Source of the DNA: Clostridiales bacterium
Lineage (GTDB): Bacteria; Bacillota; Clostridia; Christensenellales; Aristaeellaceae
NCBI GenBank assembly: GCA_004554085.1
Contig: SFNY01000026.1
Location: forward strand, 31,753 to 95,752
Length of the DNA: 64,000 nucleotides
Direction: 5' to 3'
The notes under the pieces were generated by a model. That model made no database searches. It was not told where the DNA came from and saw only the letters and a program-made list of their open reading frames with translations. The position numbers and the translations under genes were made by a program. Of this stretch, positions 33,246 to 42,373 are shown piece after piece. How positions within the stretch are numbered: the stretch's first letter is position 1; each line of letters begins with the position of its first letter.

Positions 33246-34298
33246 CTACTTGGCTTTTTGGTTGCCGGTGTAGGTGACGACCGCGCGCTGGATGCAGATG
33301 AACAGCAGCAGCAGTGCGCCGGTAGCGATCTTGCCCCACCAGGACAGCAGGTTGCCGTTGAAGGTGATCAGCGCGGGGATGACGGACTTGAGCAGCACGC
33401 CGAAGAGGGTGCCGACCATGTAGCCCACGCCGCCGGTGAGCAGCGTGCCGCCGATGACCGCGCAGGTGATGACCTCGAGCTCACCGCCCTGCAGAGACAG
33501 GTTCCAGCCGGACTTGACGTACAGCGCGTAGGCGATGCCGGCCAGCACGGAGCACAGGCCGTTGAAGCCGTACACCAGAACCTTGGTGCGGCCCACAGGC
33601 AGACCCATCAGCTTTGCGGACTGCTCGTTGCCGCCGATGGCGTACACGTTGCGGCCGAAGCGGGTCTTCTGCAGGATGATCGTGCCGATGATGATCATCA
33701 CGATGAACAGGATCAGGTTGAAGTTGATGAACGCGATGGGCTTGATCTTGACCCACTCGCCGTTCTCGGGGCGCATGAAGTAGATCTTCCACTTGGCCAG
33801 CGCATCGATCATCGGATGGGAGATGTCGATGGACTCACGGCTGATGAGCGAGCACACGCCGCGGGCCAGGAAGTTGCCGGTCAGGGTGGCGATGAAGGGC
33901 GGCACGTTCAGGTAGTGAATGGTCGCGCCCTGCAAAAGTCCCAGACCCACGCCAACCACCAGGGAGAAGGCGATGCAGATCAGCGGGTGAATGCCCAGAA
34001 TCGTGCTGCCGTAGGCGATGAACATGCCCGTGAGGGAGGCTATGGAGGCCACCGACAGGTCGATGCCGCCGGTGATGAGCACCATCGTCATGCCGACCGC
34101 GGAGATGCCGTAGTAGGCGTTGTCGATGAACATGTTCACGAAGGTGCGCAGGGTGGTGAAGCCCTTGCTGCCGTACATGATCGCGCCGAAGGCATAGATA
34201 ATCAGAAAGATGCCGATGGTGGCGTACACCATGATGTACTTGGGGTTGGTCAGCGCGCTGACCAGGCCCCGCTTGCGAGTGTTCTTCTTCTCAGACAT
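33246..34298 (-). CDS. yjfF: Sugar ABC transporter permease, YjfF-like
   Basis: A 350-residue permease, the second of two in a galactofuranose-type importer. Core features include GISAVGMTMVLITGGIDLSVASIASLTGM, LNVPPFIATLTGNFLARG, the GGNEQSAKLMGLPV cytoplasmic loop and VIGGTLLTGGVGY. About ten hydrophobic segments. ATG at 34298 has GGGAGG eight bases upstream and overlaps the end of the ytfT gene by eight bases, so the permeases are translationally coupled. The naming follows gene order and the YtfQ-like binding protein; substrate specificity is inferred, not proven. Ends against a hairpin array. Confidence 0.85.
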   Translation of the reverse strand: MSEKKNTRKRGLVSALTNPKYIMVYATIGIFLIIYAFGAIMYGSKGFTTLRTFVNMFIDNAYYGISAVGMTMVLITGGIDLSVASIASLTGMFIAYGSTILGIHPLICIAFSLVVGVGLGLLQGATIHYLNVPPFIATLTGNFLARGVCSLISRESIDISHPMIDALAKWKIYFMRPENGEWVKIKPIAFINFNLILFIVMIIIGTIILQKTRFGRNVYAIGGNEQSAKLMGLPVGRTKVLVYGFNGLCSVLAGIAYALYVKSGWNLSLQGGELEVITCAVIGGTLLTGGVGYMVGTLFGVLLKSVIPALITFNGNLLSWWGKIATGALLLLFICIQRAVVTYTGNQKAK

Positions 34299-35385
34299 TC
34301 TGCGCGCCTCCCTTTGCCATGGCCTTGGCTGCGTTGCGGGTCTTCGTGCGCTTGGCAAAGTATTCGCGCACGGGCTCGGACTGGAGCACGATGACCACGG
34401 CGATGATCAGGGCCTTGAAGGCCATGGTCGCCTCGGACACGATGCCGAAGTAGTAAACGAAGGTCACGATGGTGCGGATGATGATGGAGCCGATCACCGT
34501 GCCGGCCAGGCTGAACTTGCCGCCGGACATGTTCGTGCCGCCGATGACCACCGCCAGAATGGCGTCCATCTCATAGTTCAGGCCCGCATTGTTGGAGTCG
34601 TTGGACATGATGCGGCTGGAGTAGATCAGGCCGGAGATGGCGGACAGGAAGCCGGTGAGGGCGAACACGATCAGGATCACGCGCTTGGCGTTGATGCCGG
34701 AGAGACGGCTGGCGCTGCGGTTGATGCCGACGGACTCCACGAAGGTGCCGAAGGCGGTCTTGCGGGTGAACAGCGCCACCGCCGCGACCACCACAATGGA
34801 TATGATGATCGGCATCGGCAGGAACAGGAAGCTGCCCTGGCCGATGAAGCGGAAGGGCTCGTACAGCGTGGTGAACTGCTTGCCGTTGGTGATGATCTGG
34901 GCGACGCCGCGACCGCAGACCATCAGAACCAGGGTGGCGATGATGGGCTGCATGCCGATCTTGGCGATCATGAAGCCGTTCATCAGGCCCATCAGCAGGC
35001 AGACGACCAGCGGAACCAGCAGCACCAGGATGAAGGGGTACACGGTGTAGTTGCCGGGGGTGGAGTAGGCCGGATCGGTGGGATTCCAGCGCATCAGCTT
35101 CAGTGCGATGGCGCCGGACACGGCAACCAGCGCGCCGACGGACAGGTCGGTGCCGCCCAGGGCGATGACCAGGGTCATGCCCATGGCGATGATGGTGATC
35201 TCTGCCGAGCGGTTCAGGATGTCGATCAGGCTGCCGTAGAGCATGCCCGTGGAGGGCTGGTAGCTGATCTTGAAGAAGTCCGGCCGGATGATAAAGCACA
35301 CCAGCAGGATCAGCAGCTCCGCGACGACGGCCCAGGTGATCTTTGAGCGCATCAGCACGGACAGATCAAATTTCTTTTTCTTCAT
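34291..35385 (-). CDS. ytfT: Sugar ABC transporter permease, YtfT-like
   Basis: A 364-residue permease with about ten membrane segments. IIAMGMTLVIALGGTDLSVGALVAVSG, IGMQPIIATLVLMVCGRGVAQIITNGKQ and VIGGTNMSGGKFSLAGT are typical of YtfT, including the NGKQ after the GRG motif. It sits between the ATPase and YjfF-like genes, matching the order ytfQ-ytfR-ytfT-yjfF of the E. coli galactofuranose importer. ATG at 35385, GGAGGAACGG upstream. Lies 13 bases after the disrupted ATPase gene. Confidence 0.87.
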   Translation of the reverse strand: MKKKKFDLSVLMRSKITWAVVAELLILLVCFIIRPDFFKISYQPSTGMLYGSLIDILNRSAEITIIAMGMTLVIALGGTDLSVGALVAVSGAIALKLMRWNPTDPAYSTPGNYTVYPFILVLLVPLVVCLLMGLMNGFMIAKIGMQPIIATLVLMVCGRGVAQIITNGKQFTTLYEPFRFIGQGSFLFLPMPIIISIVVVAAVALFTRKTAFGTFVESVGINRSASRLSGINAKRVILIVFALTGFLSAISGLIYSSRIMSNDSNNAGLNYEMDAILAVVIGGTNMSGGKFSLAGTVIGSIIIRTIVTFVYYFGIVSEATMAFKALIIAVVIVLQSEPVREYFAKRTKTRNAAKAMAKGGAQNV

Positions 35386-35398
35386 CTTCCGTTCCTCC

Positions 35399-36848
35399 TT
35401 ACGCCTTGACCGTCTCGCCGGCGATGATCTTCAGAATGTTGTTCTGGGTGTCGCCGTCAAACGGCCCGGTCAGCTCGCCGGCCTTCTTGCCGTCGCGCAT
35501 GATGGTGATGCGGTTGGAGCAGCGGATGACCTCCTCCAGCTCGGAGGAGATGAAAATGACGGACACGCCGTCGTCGCACATCTCCAGCATCAGGCGCTGA
35601 ATTTCAGCCTTCGCGCCAACGTCGATGCCGCGAGTGGGCTCGTCCAGGATCAGCACGTCCGGCTCGGTCGCCATCCAGCGGGCCAGGATGACCTTCTGCT
35701 GGTTGCCGCCGGAGAGCTCGCCGATCTTCTTCTCGGCATCCGGCGTGGCGATGCCCAGGGCCTTGATGTACTTGTCCGCCAGCTCATTCTGCTCCTGGCG
35801 GGACATCGGGTGAAGGAAGCCCCTGCGCGCCTGCACCGCCAGCATGATGTTCTCGCGGATGGACAAATCGCCGATGATGCCGTCGCGCTTGCGGTCCTCG
35901 GGACAGAACGCGATGCGGTGGGCGATGGCCTCGTGGGGATTCTTCAGATCCGCCTTCTGGCCATTGACGGTGATTTCGCCCTTGGTGGCGCGGTTTGCGC
36001 CGAAGAGCATCTCGGCGGTCTCGGTGCGGCCGGAGCCCAGCAGGCCCGCGAAGCCCATCAGCTCGCCCTTCTTGATCTCCAGGGTGATCTCGTCGATCTT
36101 GCCGGGCGCGCCGATCTTCTCGGCTCTGAGCATGTCGGGTGCATCCTCGGGAACCGGCTTGCGGTGGAGGTTGAAGATCACGTCCATGTCCTTGCCGACC
36201 ATCTTCGTGACCAGCTCCAGCTTGGTGATCTCGTCGATGTTGTAGGTGCCCACCAGCTGGCCGTTGCATGCCGCTATTCTTCAGCTCGCGCATGACGTCG
36301 AAGAGCAGCTGCACCTCGTTTTCGTCCAGCGAGGAGGTGGGCTCATCCAAAATCAGCACCTTCGCCTGCACGTCCACGGCGCGGGCGATGGAGACCATCT
36401 GCTGGATTGCAGTAGAATAATATGACAGCGGGCGGGTCACGTCGATGTCCAGATGGAAGCGGGACATCAGATCGGCCGCGCGCCGGTTGATTTCCTTCCA
36501 ATTGATCTGGCCGCGCTTCATGGGCTGGCGGCCGACGAAGATGTTTTCTGCCACAGTCAGGTTCGGGCAGAGGTTGATCTCCTGGAACACCGTGGAGATG
36601 CCCTCGTCCATTGCCTGCTGGGGGCTGGTGGGTCGAATTTCCCTGCCATCGAGTGTGATGGTGCCCGCGTCCATGCGGTTAACGCCCGTGAGGCACTTGA
36701 TCAGTGTGGATTTGCCCGCGCCGTTTTCGCCCAGGAGCGCGTGAACCTCGCCTGCGCGGAGGCTGAAATCCACCTTGTCCAGAGCCTTGACGCCGGGAAA
36801 CTGAATTTCAATGCCCTTCATTTCGAGAATGCATTTCTGATCCGGCAA
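35399..36848 (-). pseudogene. ytfR: Sugar ABC transporter ATP-binding protein, YtfR-like, disrupted by an internal deletion/frameshift
   Basis: Two frames together encode a tandem-NBD sugar ATPase. Upstream part (from TTG 36848, AAGGAGGGG before it): Walker A LLGENGAGKSTLIK, Walker B VLILDEPTSSLDENE, then MRELKNSG. Downstream part (ends 35399): NGQLVGTYNIDEI, NBD2 LLGSGRTETAE, signature LSGGNQQKVILARWM, LDEPTRGIDVG. Between MRELKNSG and NGQLVG, where relatives have ~25 residues including the NBD1 switch histidine (THFL-type), the sequence is simply missing and the frame changes (about 36262-36272). Either a true loss-of-function deletion or an assembly error. Both permeases and the binding protein are intact. 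Confidence 0.85.
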
Positions 36849-36871
36849 AAGTATCCCCTCCTTATGCGAAT

Positions 36872-36926
36872 GCAGGGCGGTGGTGATCCATCCGCCCTGC
36901 AGCGGGGCTGCCGAACAGGCAGCCCC
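36872..36926 (-). promoter_or_regulatory. Two intercistronic hairpins between ytfQ and ytfR
   Basis: Stems GGGGCTGCC/GGCAGCCCC (36904-36926, 5-base loop) and GCAGGGCGG/CCGCCCTGC (36872-36900), no U-tract. Position after the binding-protein gene suggests differential expression within the operon. Confidence 0.65.
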
Positions 36927-36944
36927 AAGTGATTCAGTTAGGAA

Positions 36945-37931
36945 TTAGTACACGCGCTGATCGATCACATCGGCAGCCAGGGTGGACACGACGGTGCCGC
37001 AGTTGATGCCGCCAACGCAGTCATACACGCCCTCTTCGGGGTGGATGACGGTCTTGTCGAAGGTCTGGCCTTCTTCCAGAGCCTTGATGGTGGGGATGAC
37101 GAAGTCAGCGTACAGGGGAGTGCACTCGATGGTGGCGTTCATCTCGCCGGCGACGATGGCGTCGAAGGCGGTCTTAACGGAGTCGCAGCCAACGATGATG
37201 ATGTCCTTGCCCGGAACCAGACCGGCAGCCTTGATGGCGTCGATCGCGCCCAGAGCCATGTCGTCGTTCTGCGCCAGCAGCACGTCGATCTTGTCGATGG
37301 ACTTCAGGAAGCTCTCCATGACGGCCTGGCCTTCGGCACGGGTGAAGTTACCGGACTGCTGGGCAACCAGCTTCAGGTTCGGATACTCCGGCAGGGCCTC
37401 GAGGATGCCCTCGCTGCGGCCGATCTGAGCGTCGGCGCCGGTGGTGCCCTCGAGCATCACGACGTTGACTTCTTCCTCGCCGCGGCCGATGGACTTCAGA
37501 TACTCGCCGGTCCAGCGGGCCATGCGGCGGCCTTCCTCGACGAAGTCACCACCGAAAGCGGCGACGTAGTCGATCTGATCCGCGCAATCCGGGATGCGGT
37601 CCAGCAGCAGCAGCGGGATTTCCGCCTCGTTCACTTCTGCCAGAACCTCTTCCCAACCGGTGGAAACAACGCCGGTGAACAGGATGTAATCCACGCCCTG
37701 GGTGATGAAGTTGCGCAGAGCCTTGATCTGATTCTCCTGCTTCTGCTGGCCGTCGTCATAGACCAGAGTCCAGCCCTCTGCCTCGATGGCAGCGCAGACG
37801 TTGTCGGTGTTCGCGGTACGCCAGTCGGATTCCTGGCCGATCTGAGAGAAAGCAACGGTCAGTGCGGATGCATTGGCTGCCAGGCCCAGAACGAGAGCCA
37901 GAGCCAGAACCAGGGTCAACAATTTCTTCAT
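36945..37931 (-). CDS. ytfQ: Galactofuranose-type ABC substrate-binding protein, YtfQ-like
   Basis: A 328-residue binding protein. A signal peptide (MKKLLTLVLALALVLGLAANASA) is cleaved after ASA with no lipobox. The mature part closely follows the YtfQ pattern: VAFSQIGQESDWRTANT, DDGQQKQENQIKALRNFITQGVDYILF, STGWEEVLAEVNEAEIPLLLLDR, QSGNFTRAEGQAVMESF, LAQNDDMALGAIDAIKAAGL. YtfQ of E. coli binds galactofuranose; the ligand here is inferred to be similar. ATG at 37931, GGAGGG upstream. First gene of ytfQ-R-T-yjfF, with its own promoter. It is paralogous to the lipoprotein at 41196. Confidence 0.9.
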   Translation of the reverse strand: MKKLLTLVLALALVLGLAANASALTVAFSQIGQESDWRTANTDNVCAAIEAEGWTLVYDDGQQKQENQIKALRNFITQGVDYILFTGVVSTGWEEVLAEVNEAEIPLLLLDRIPDCADQIDYVAAFGGDFVEEGRRMARWTGEYLKSIGRGEEEVNVVMLEGTTGADAQIGRSEGILEALPEYPNLKLVAQQSGNFTRAEGQAVMESFLKSIDKIDVLLAQNDDMALGAIDAIKAAGLVPGKDIIIVGCDSVKTAFDAIVAGEMNATIECTPLYADFVIPTIKALEEGQTFDKTVIHPEEGVYDCVGGINCGTVVSTLAADVIDQRVY

Positions 37932-37976
37932 GAGTTTACCCTCCTTCAAATTTCGGGCATTTGCCCGTCTGATTCT

Positions 37977-38011
37977 ATTATATCGGATTTTTGGTTTTAA
38001 CAAAAGTTAAA
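37977..38011 (-). promoter_or_regulatory. ytfQ promoter with inverted repeat at the -35
   Basis: Perfect TATAAT (37977-37982, minus strand) without a good -35. An inverted repeat TTTAAC-4-GTTAAA (37996-38011) sits at the -35, fitting an activator-dependent promoter, perhaps served by the adjacent YesN-like regulator. A 14-base palindrome (CGGGCATTTGCCCG) lies in the leader near 37954-37967. Confidence 0.6.
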
Positions 38012-38104
38012 GCTTTCTCCATTTTAGTTTGGATTTTTAGGTTTTTTACAGCAGCATACTGCACATTGTTCCGAATTTGTTGAAAATATTCCGCAAAAGG
38101 TTGA

Positions 38105-39697
38105 TTATTTTCCGCCGGACTTTCCATCCTTGCGGTAATCGCGGGGGGACATGCCGGTGTTCTTCTTGAACAGGTAGCTGAAGTAGTGGGGATCGTTGTA
38201 GCCGACCGCGTAGGCCACGTCGCTGGTGCGCATGGAGGTGGTGGTGAGCAGCTCCTTTGCCCGGGCGATGCGGGTGGCGGTGAGGTACTCGGTGAAGGTC
38301 ACGCCCATCTCCTGGGAGAACACCGTGCAGAAGTGGTTGTTGGACAGCGCCACGTGGCTGGCCACGTCGTGCAGGGTGACGTTGGAATCGGCGTAGTGCT
38401 CCGCGATGAAGGCCCGGGCCTTGCGGATCACGCCGCCGTAGCGCGCCGACTCCTGGCTGTCGCGGTAGAGGATGGCGCGGCGCAGCATGTCGCGGCACAG
38501 GGGCAGCACCTCGTCCACGTTGAGCAGGCTGCTCTGGGCGCGGAAGGCCTCGGGGATGACCTCCTTGGGTTCGCCCTGGCTGTCCACGATGATGCGGGAC
38601 GCGGCCAGCATCATCTCCACGAAGAAGTAGTTCGCCATCATCACGGACTGCGCCGCCGCGCCGCCCAGACCCTCCACGTAGCGCGCAAGGATGCCGTCCA
38701 CGTCGGCGGTGGTGGCGTACTTCAGCTGCTCCGCGATGGGGGCCGCGTCCAGATCCGGCAGCGTCAGCTCCGGCTCCCGGGAGATGTCCTGCGCGCCCAT
38801 GATGCGCCGGGGATCGTTCTCCGCCTTGCCGGCCTTCAGCTTCTCCATGATCGTCCGCGCGTCGCTCAGCGAGGCGGGAATGTCCGCAAGGCTCTCCACG
38901 TCCGCGCCGATGGCCACCAGGAGCTTGACGTTGGCGCTGCGCTCCACGTCGTAGCGGGCCGCCTGGGCCAGACCGTAGGCGCGCTCCTCCAGATCGGCGG
39001 GGTTGTCGCCCAGCACCAGCAGCGAGAAGCCGCCGAAGCCCCGGCACAGGTGGGCCGCGCCGCCGCTGCCCTCCGCCAGACGCTCCAGTACGCTCTGGGC
39101 GCTGAACATGGCCTCCTCGGAGTCCGGCTCCGGCGAGGGGTGCAGCAGCATCACCAGATAGTGGTTCGCCAGCAGGTTCATCTGCATGGAGCGCGCGCTC
39201 TTGAGGATGCGCTCGCCGTTCGCGCCGCCGTAGAGCTCGGTCAGCAGCTTCTCCTTCAGAAAGCGGCTGGAGGAGGCAAGCTGCTCCCGGTAGGCGTTCA
39301 GGCTGGCCTGCTGGCGCTTGTCCTCCTGAATGCGCAGGGCGATGCGCTCCAGCACCGTGCGCAGCTCCTGACCGCTCACCGGCTTGAGCAGGTACTCCTT
39401 CACGCCCAGAGAGATGGCCTCCCGGGCATAGGCGAAGTCGTCGTAGCCGGAGAGGATCACGATGTAGATCCAGGGCATGCTGCGGCTGACCTGCCGGCAC
39501 AGCTCCAGGCCGTCCATGAAGGGCATGCGGATGTCGGTGATCAGGATGTCCGGCTTCACGTCCTGCAGCATGGACAGCGCGATCTCGCCGTCCGGGGCCT
39601 CGCCCGCCAGCACGAAATCCGTCTCGTCCCAGGGGAAATTGGATCGTATGCCCTCGCGCACCACGATCTCATCGTCCACCAGAAAAACCTTGTACAT
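38105..39697 (-). CDS. AraC-type response regulator, YesN-like
   Basis: A 530-residue regulator. The receiver domain (1-120) has acidic DDE near residue 8, phospho-acceptor Asp in ILITDIRMPFMDG near 55, and K in YLLKPV near 105. A ~290-residue middle region separates it from a C-terminal AraC HTH pair (VTLHDVASHVALSNNHFCTVF, MRTSDVAYAVGYNDPHYFSYLF, MSPRDYRKD). Its kinase is encoded 39 bases upstream. Such YesMN pairs control adjacent sugar importers in Firmicutes, so ytfQ-R-T-yjfF downstream is the likely target. ATG 39697, GAGGCGGAC upstream. Confidence 0.93.
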   Translation of the reverse strand: MYKVFLVDDEIVVREGIRSNFPWDETDFVLAGEAPDGEIALSMLQDVKPDILITDIRMPFMDGLELCRQVSRSMPWIYIVILSGYDDFAYAREAISLGVKEYLLKPVSGQELRTVLERIALRIQEDKRQQASLNAYREQLASSSRFLKEKLLTELYGGANGERILKSARSMQMNLLANHYLVMLLHPSPEPDSEEAMFSAQSVLERLAEGSGGAAHLCRGFGGFSLLVLGDNPADLEERAYGLAQAARYDVERSANVKLLVAIGADVESLADIPASLSDARTIMEKLKAGKAENDPRRIMGAQDISREPELTLPDLDAAPIAEQLKYATTADVDGILARYVEGLGGAAAQSVMMANYFFVEMMLAASRIIVDSQGEPKEVIPEAFRAQSSLLNVDEVLPLCRDMLRRAILYRDSQESARYGGVIRKARAFIAEHYADSNVTLHDVASHVALSNNHFCTVFSQEMGVTFTEYLTATRIARAKELLTTTSMRTSDVAYAVGYNDPHYFSYLFKKNTGMSPRDYRKDGKSGGK

Positions 39698-39736
39698 GTC
39701 CGCGCCTCTTTCCTGCGTCGCAAAAGTAATCGGTGT

Positions 39737-41194
39737 TTACGCCGGCGGCAGGCTGCGCACCGGCAGCTTCAGCGTCACCGTGGTTCCCTCGCCCATCCGG
39801 CTCTCGATCCACACCCCCTGGGGCTGGTTGTAGTAGAGCTGGATGCGCTTGTTGACGTTGAACAGGCCGTAGCCTGCGCTCTCGCCGCCGTCGCCGGACA
39901 GCCCGTCGCGCACCTGGGCAAGGCGCTCGTCCGTCATGCCCGCGCCGTTGTCGGCAACCTCCAGAATCAGCCAGCTGTCCTCCATGCGCCCGGTGACCCG
40001 TACCAGACCCCTGCCCCGGCGGTGCTTCACGCCGTGGTAGATGGCGTTCTCCACCAGCGGCTGCAACAGCAGCTTCAGCACCTGACAGCTGCCCAGCTCC
40101 TCCGGGATCTCGATCTGATAGTCCAGAATGTCCCGGTAGCGGATCTTCTGGATGGTCAGGTAGCCGGTGAGGTGCTTGATCTCCTCGGAGAGAGGAATCC
40201 AGTCCTTGCCCTGGCTCAGCGAGATGCGGAAGAAGTCCGACAGCGCCCGGGTGATGTGGATCACCTCGCGGCTCTGGCCCGCCTCGGCCAGCCACACGAT
40301 GGCGTCCAGCGTGTTGTAGAGGAAGTGGGGGTTGATCTGGGCCTGAAGGGCGCGCAGCTCGCTCTTTTTCAGGTTCTCCTGCTCCCGGCGGTTCTCGTCG
40401 ATCAGATCCTGAAGTCGCCCCGCCATGGAGTTCAGGCTCTCGGTCAGCTCGTGCAGCTCCGTCACCGGCGTTTCCGGCGCGCGGGCCTGCAGGTCGCCGC
40501 CCGCCAGCGCGGCCGCGAACTTCTCCAGCCGCGCGATGGGCGTGTGGATGGCCTGAGCCAGCGAGCGCTGCGCCAGAATTGCGAACAGGATGGTCACCGC
40601 CAGCAGCGCCAGCAGGATCACCAGCACCACGTTCAGCGTGGCCTGGAGGCTGTCGCTGGCCAGCGCCGCCGCGCTGATCTCCGCGTCGGCGTACTCCGCC
40701 AGCATGTCCGCCACCAGCGAGGACACGTTGCGCACCTCCTCCAGCAGCGCCTCGCTTTCGGCGATGGGCTGCTCGGTGCGAATCAGCTCACCCATGCGGT
40801 CGATGTAGTTCACCAGCGTGTCCATCGTGCGCCGGGCAACCACCAGCGTTTTCAGGTTGGCGGGGTCGGCGGAGCTGGCCAGCGCGTCGATCTCGCTGTT
40901 TACGTGCTCGATCATCTGGTACTGCTCGCCGCCGTCGAAGCTCTTGTGTCCGGCAACCACGTACCACATCTCGTCGGCGATCTGGGTCTGCACCAGCGGC
41001 TTCAGCGAGGACACGCGCTCCACCTGGTGAACGACGCCGTAGTAGGTCTGGGCGTAGTGCATCATCATGCCCAGGCTCACCAGCGCCGGAACGATCAGCA
41101 GGCCCATCAGGATCATGAAGGACAGGCGCAGCTGGTCGGAGATGCTCTCCCCGGCGTGCAGGCGCGCAAATACGCGCTCCATCAGCCCGCGCAT
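39737..41194 (-). CDS. Sensor histidine kinase, YesM-like
   Basis: A 485-residue membrane kinase. Two membrane helices (about 24-45 and 189-211) bound an extracellular helical sensor domain; a HAMP segment follows. The His-kinase domain has the family phospho-site region QINPHFLYNTLDAI (His near 311), then HATPase motifs LLLQPLVENAIYHGV and VADNGAGM, and GYGLFNVNKRI. It is followed by its AraC-type regulator and preceded, two bases away, by a YtfQ-like lipoprotein likely to present sugar to the sensor domain. ATG at 41194. Confidence 0.93.
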   Translation of the reverse strand: MRGLMERVFARLHAGESISDQLRLSFMILMGLLIVPALVSLGMMMHYAQTYYGVVHQVERVSSLKPLVQTQIADEMWYVVAGHKSFDGGEQYQMIEHVNSEIDALASSADPANLKTLVVARRTMDTLVNYIDRMGELIRTEQPIAESEALLEEVRNVSSLVADMLAEYADAEISAAALASDSLQATLNVVLVILLALLAVTILFAILAQRSLAQAIHTPIARLEKFAAALAGGDLQARAPETPVTELHELTESLNSMAGRLQDLIDENRREQENLKKSELRALQAQINPHFLYNTLDAIVWLAEAGQSREVIHITRALSDFFRISLSQGKDWIPLSEEIKHLTGYLTIQKIRYRDILDYQIEIPEELGSCQVLKLLLQPLVENAIYHGVKHRRGRGLVRVTGRMEDSWLILEVADNGAGMTDERLAQVRDGLSGDGGESAGYGLFNVNKRIQLYYNQPQGVWIESRMGEGTTVTLKLPVRSLPPA

Positions 41195-41195
41195 G

Positions 41196-42173
41196 TCAGT
41201 ACCCCCGGGGCGGAATCGAGTCCAGATCCGCGTCGAATTCGGTGAACACGCGCTCCTCGGAGTAGGTGCAGCGCGGAATCTCCTCGCCCGCAGCCAGCTT
41301 CTTCGCCAGCTCCATCACCATGTCGCCGATCTGCGGCTTGCACTCGATCACGCAGTTGATGCTGCCCTGCTTCAAAAGGTCAATGGCCGCCTGCTCGCCG
41401 TCCACGGTGATGATGATCACGTCCCTGCCGGGAACCAGACCAACCTCCTCCATGGCGGCGATGGCGCCCAGCGTCATTGCGTCGTTGTGGGAGTAGAGCA
41501 CGTCGATCCGCGCGTGCTTCTCCAGCAGCGCCTTCATGCATTCCTTGCCCTTCGGGCGCAGGAAATCGCCGGACATGCTGTCGATCAGGTGCAGGTTCTC
41601 CTGCCCCGCGATTGCGTCCCGGAAGCCCTCGGCGCGCTGGAGCATGGGCGTGGAATCCAGCGTGCCGGACAGCTCCACGATGTTGAGGTCGCTCAAGCCC
41701 TCGCGCTCCGCCTTCTCGATCAGGAATTCTCCCGCAGCCACGCCCTCCTGATAGAAGTCCGAGCCGATGAAGCCTGCGTACAGGCTCTCGTCCCCGGTCT
41801 CCACCATGCGATCGGTGGTCAGCACGGGGATGCCCGCGTCCTTCGCCTCCTGCAGCACGTTGTCCCAGCCCGTCTCCACGATGGGGGAGAAGGCGATCAC
41901 GTCCACCTGATAGGCGATGAAGGAGCGGATGGCCTTGATCTGGCGATCCTGCTTCTGCTCGGCGTTCTCGTACATCAGCGATACGCCCGCGCGCTCCGCA
42001 GCCTCCTTGATGGACTCGCTGTTCGCCAGCCGCCACGCGCTCTCCCAGCCCAGCTGGGAGAAGCCCAGCAGGATGGACTGCTCCGGGGGCTCCTCCGCCG
42101 GAGTCGTGCCGCTTGAACAGCCCGCCAGCAGCGCGCACAGCATCAGCAGCAGCGCCACAGACCTGCGCTTCAT
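41196..42173 (-). CDS. YtfQ-like sugar-binding lipoprotein, probable co-sensor of the two-component system
   Basis: A 325-residue exported lipoprotein: lipobox LLAGC (Cys near residue 19) after a hydrophobic signal. The mature domain parallels the transport YtfQ: LGFSQLGWESAWRLANS, NAEQKQDRQIKAIRSFI, ETGWDNVLQEAKDAGIPVL, MSGDFLRPKGKECMKAL, YSHNDAMTLGAIAAMEEVGL. It is encoded two bases ahead of the kinase gene, away from the permeases. Known parallels are XylFII-LytS in clostridia and ChvE-VirA, where a binding protein feeds a kinase. I infer the same role. ATG at 42173 with AAGGGCGGT upstream; the longer frame covers the promoter. Confidence 0.88.
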   Translation of the reverse strand: MKRRSVALLLMLCALLAGCSSGTTPAEEPPEQSILLGFSQLGWESAWRLANSESIKEAAERAGVSLMYENAEQKQDRQIKAIRSFIAYQVDVIAFSPIVETGWDNVLQEAKDAGIPVLTTDRMVETGDESLYAGFIGSDFYQEGVAAGEFLIEKAEREGLSDLNIVELSGTLDSTPMLQRAEGFRDAIAGQENLHLIDSMSGDFLRPKGKECMKALLEKHARIDVLYSHNDAMTLGAIAAMEEVGLVPGRDVIIITVDGEQAAIDLLKQGSINCVIECKPQIGDMVMELAKKLAAGEEIPRCTYSEERVFTEFDADLDSIPPRGY

Positions 42174-42222
42174 ATCCGCACCGCCCTTCCAAAGCGTTTT
42201 CGTGAAATTTACCTTTACAATC

Positions 42223-42252
42223 ATTATAGCACAGAGGGAAAGCTTTTGCCAA
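42223..42252 (-). promoter_or_regulatory. Promoter of the lipoprotein-kinase-regulator operon
   Basis: Minus strand TTGGCA (42247-42252), 18 bases, TATAAT (42223-42228). Confidence 0.65.
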
Positions 42253-42373
42253 TAGGAAAGCGGGCAGGGCGCATCAATGCATTTTTGCATCCATCGCGGG
42301 CGAACGGGTGCATAAATCCGGCAAAAACTGCCGAGGATAGAGACAGATTTTCCCGAAGAAGGAGGATTTGTCC

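Noticed and set aside
42310..42343. Sigma-F promoter for spoIIR (GCATA ... GGATAGAGA)
   Set aside because: The two boxes resemble the consensus but are about 20 bases apart instead of ~15, so I do not call it.
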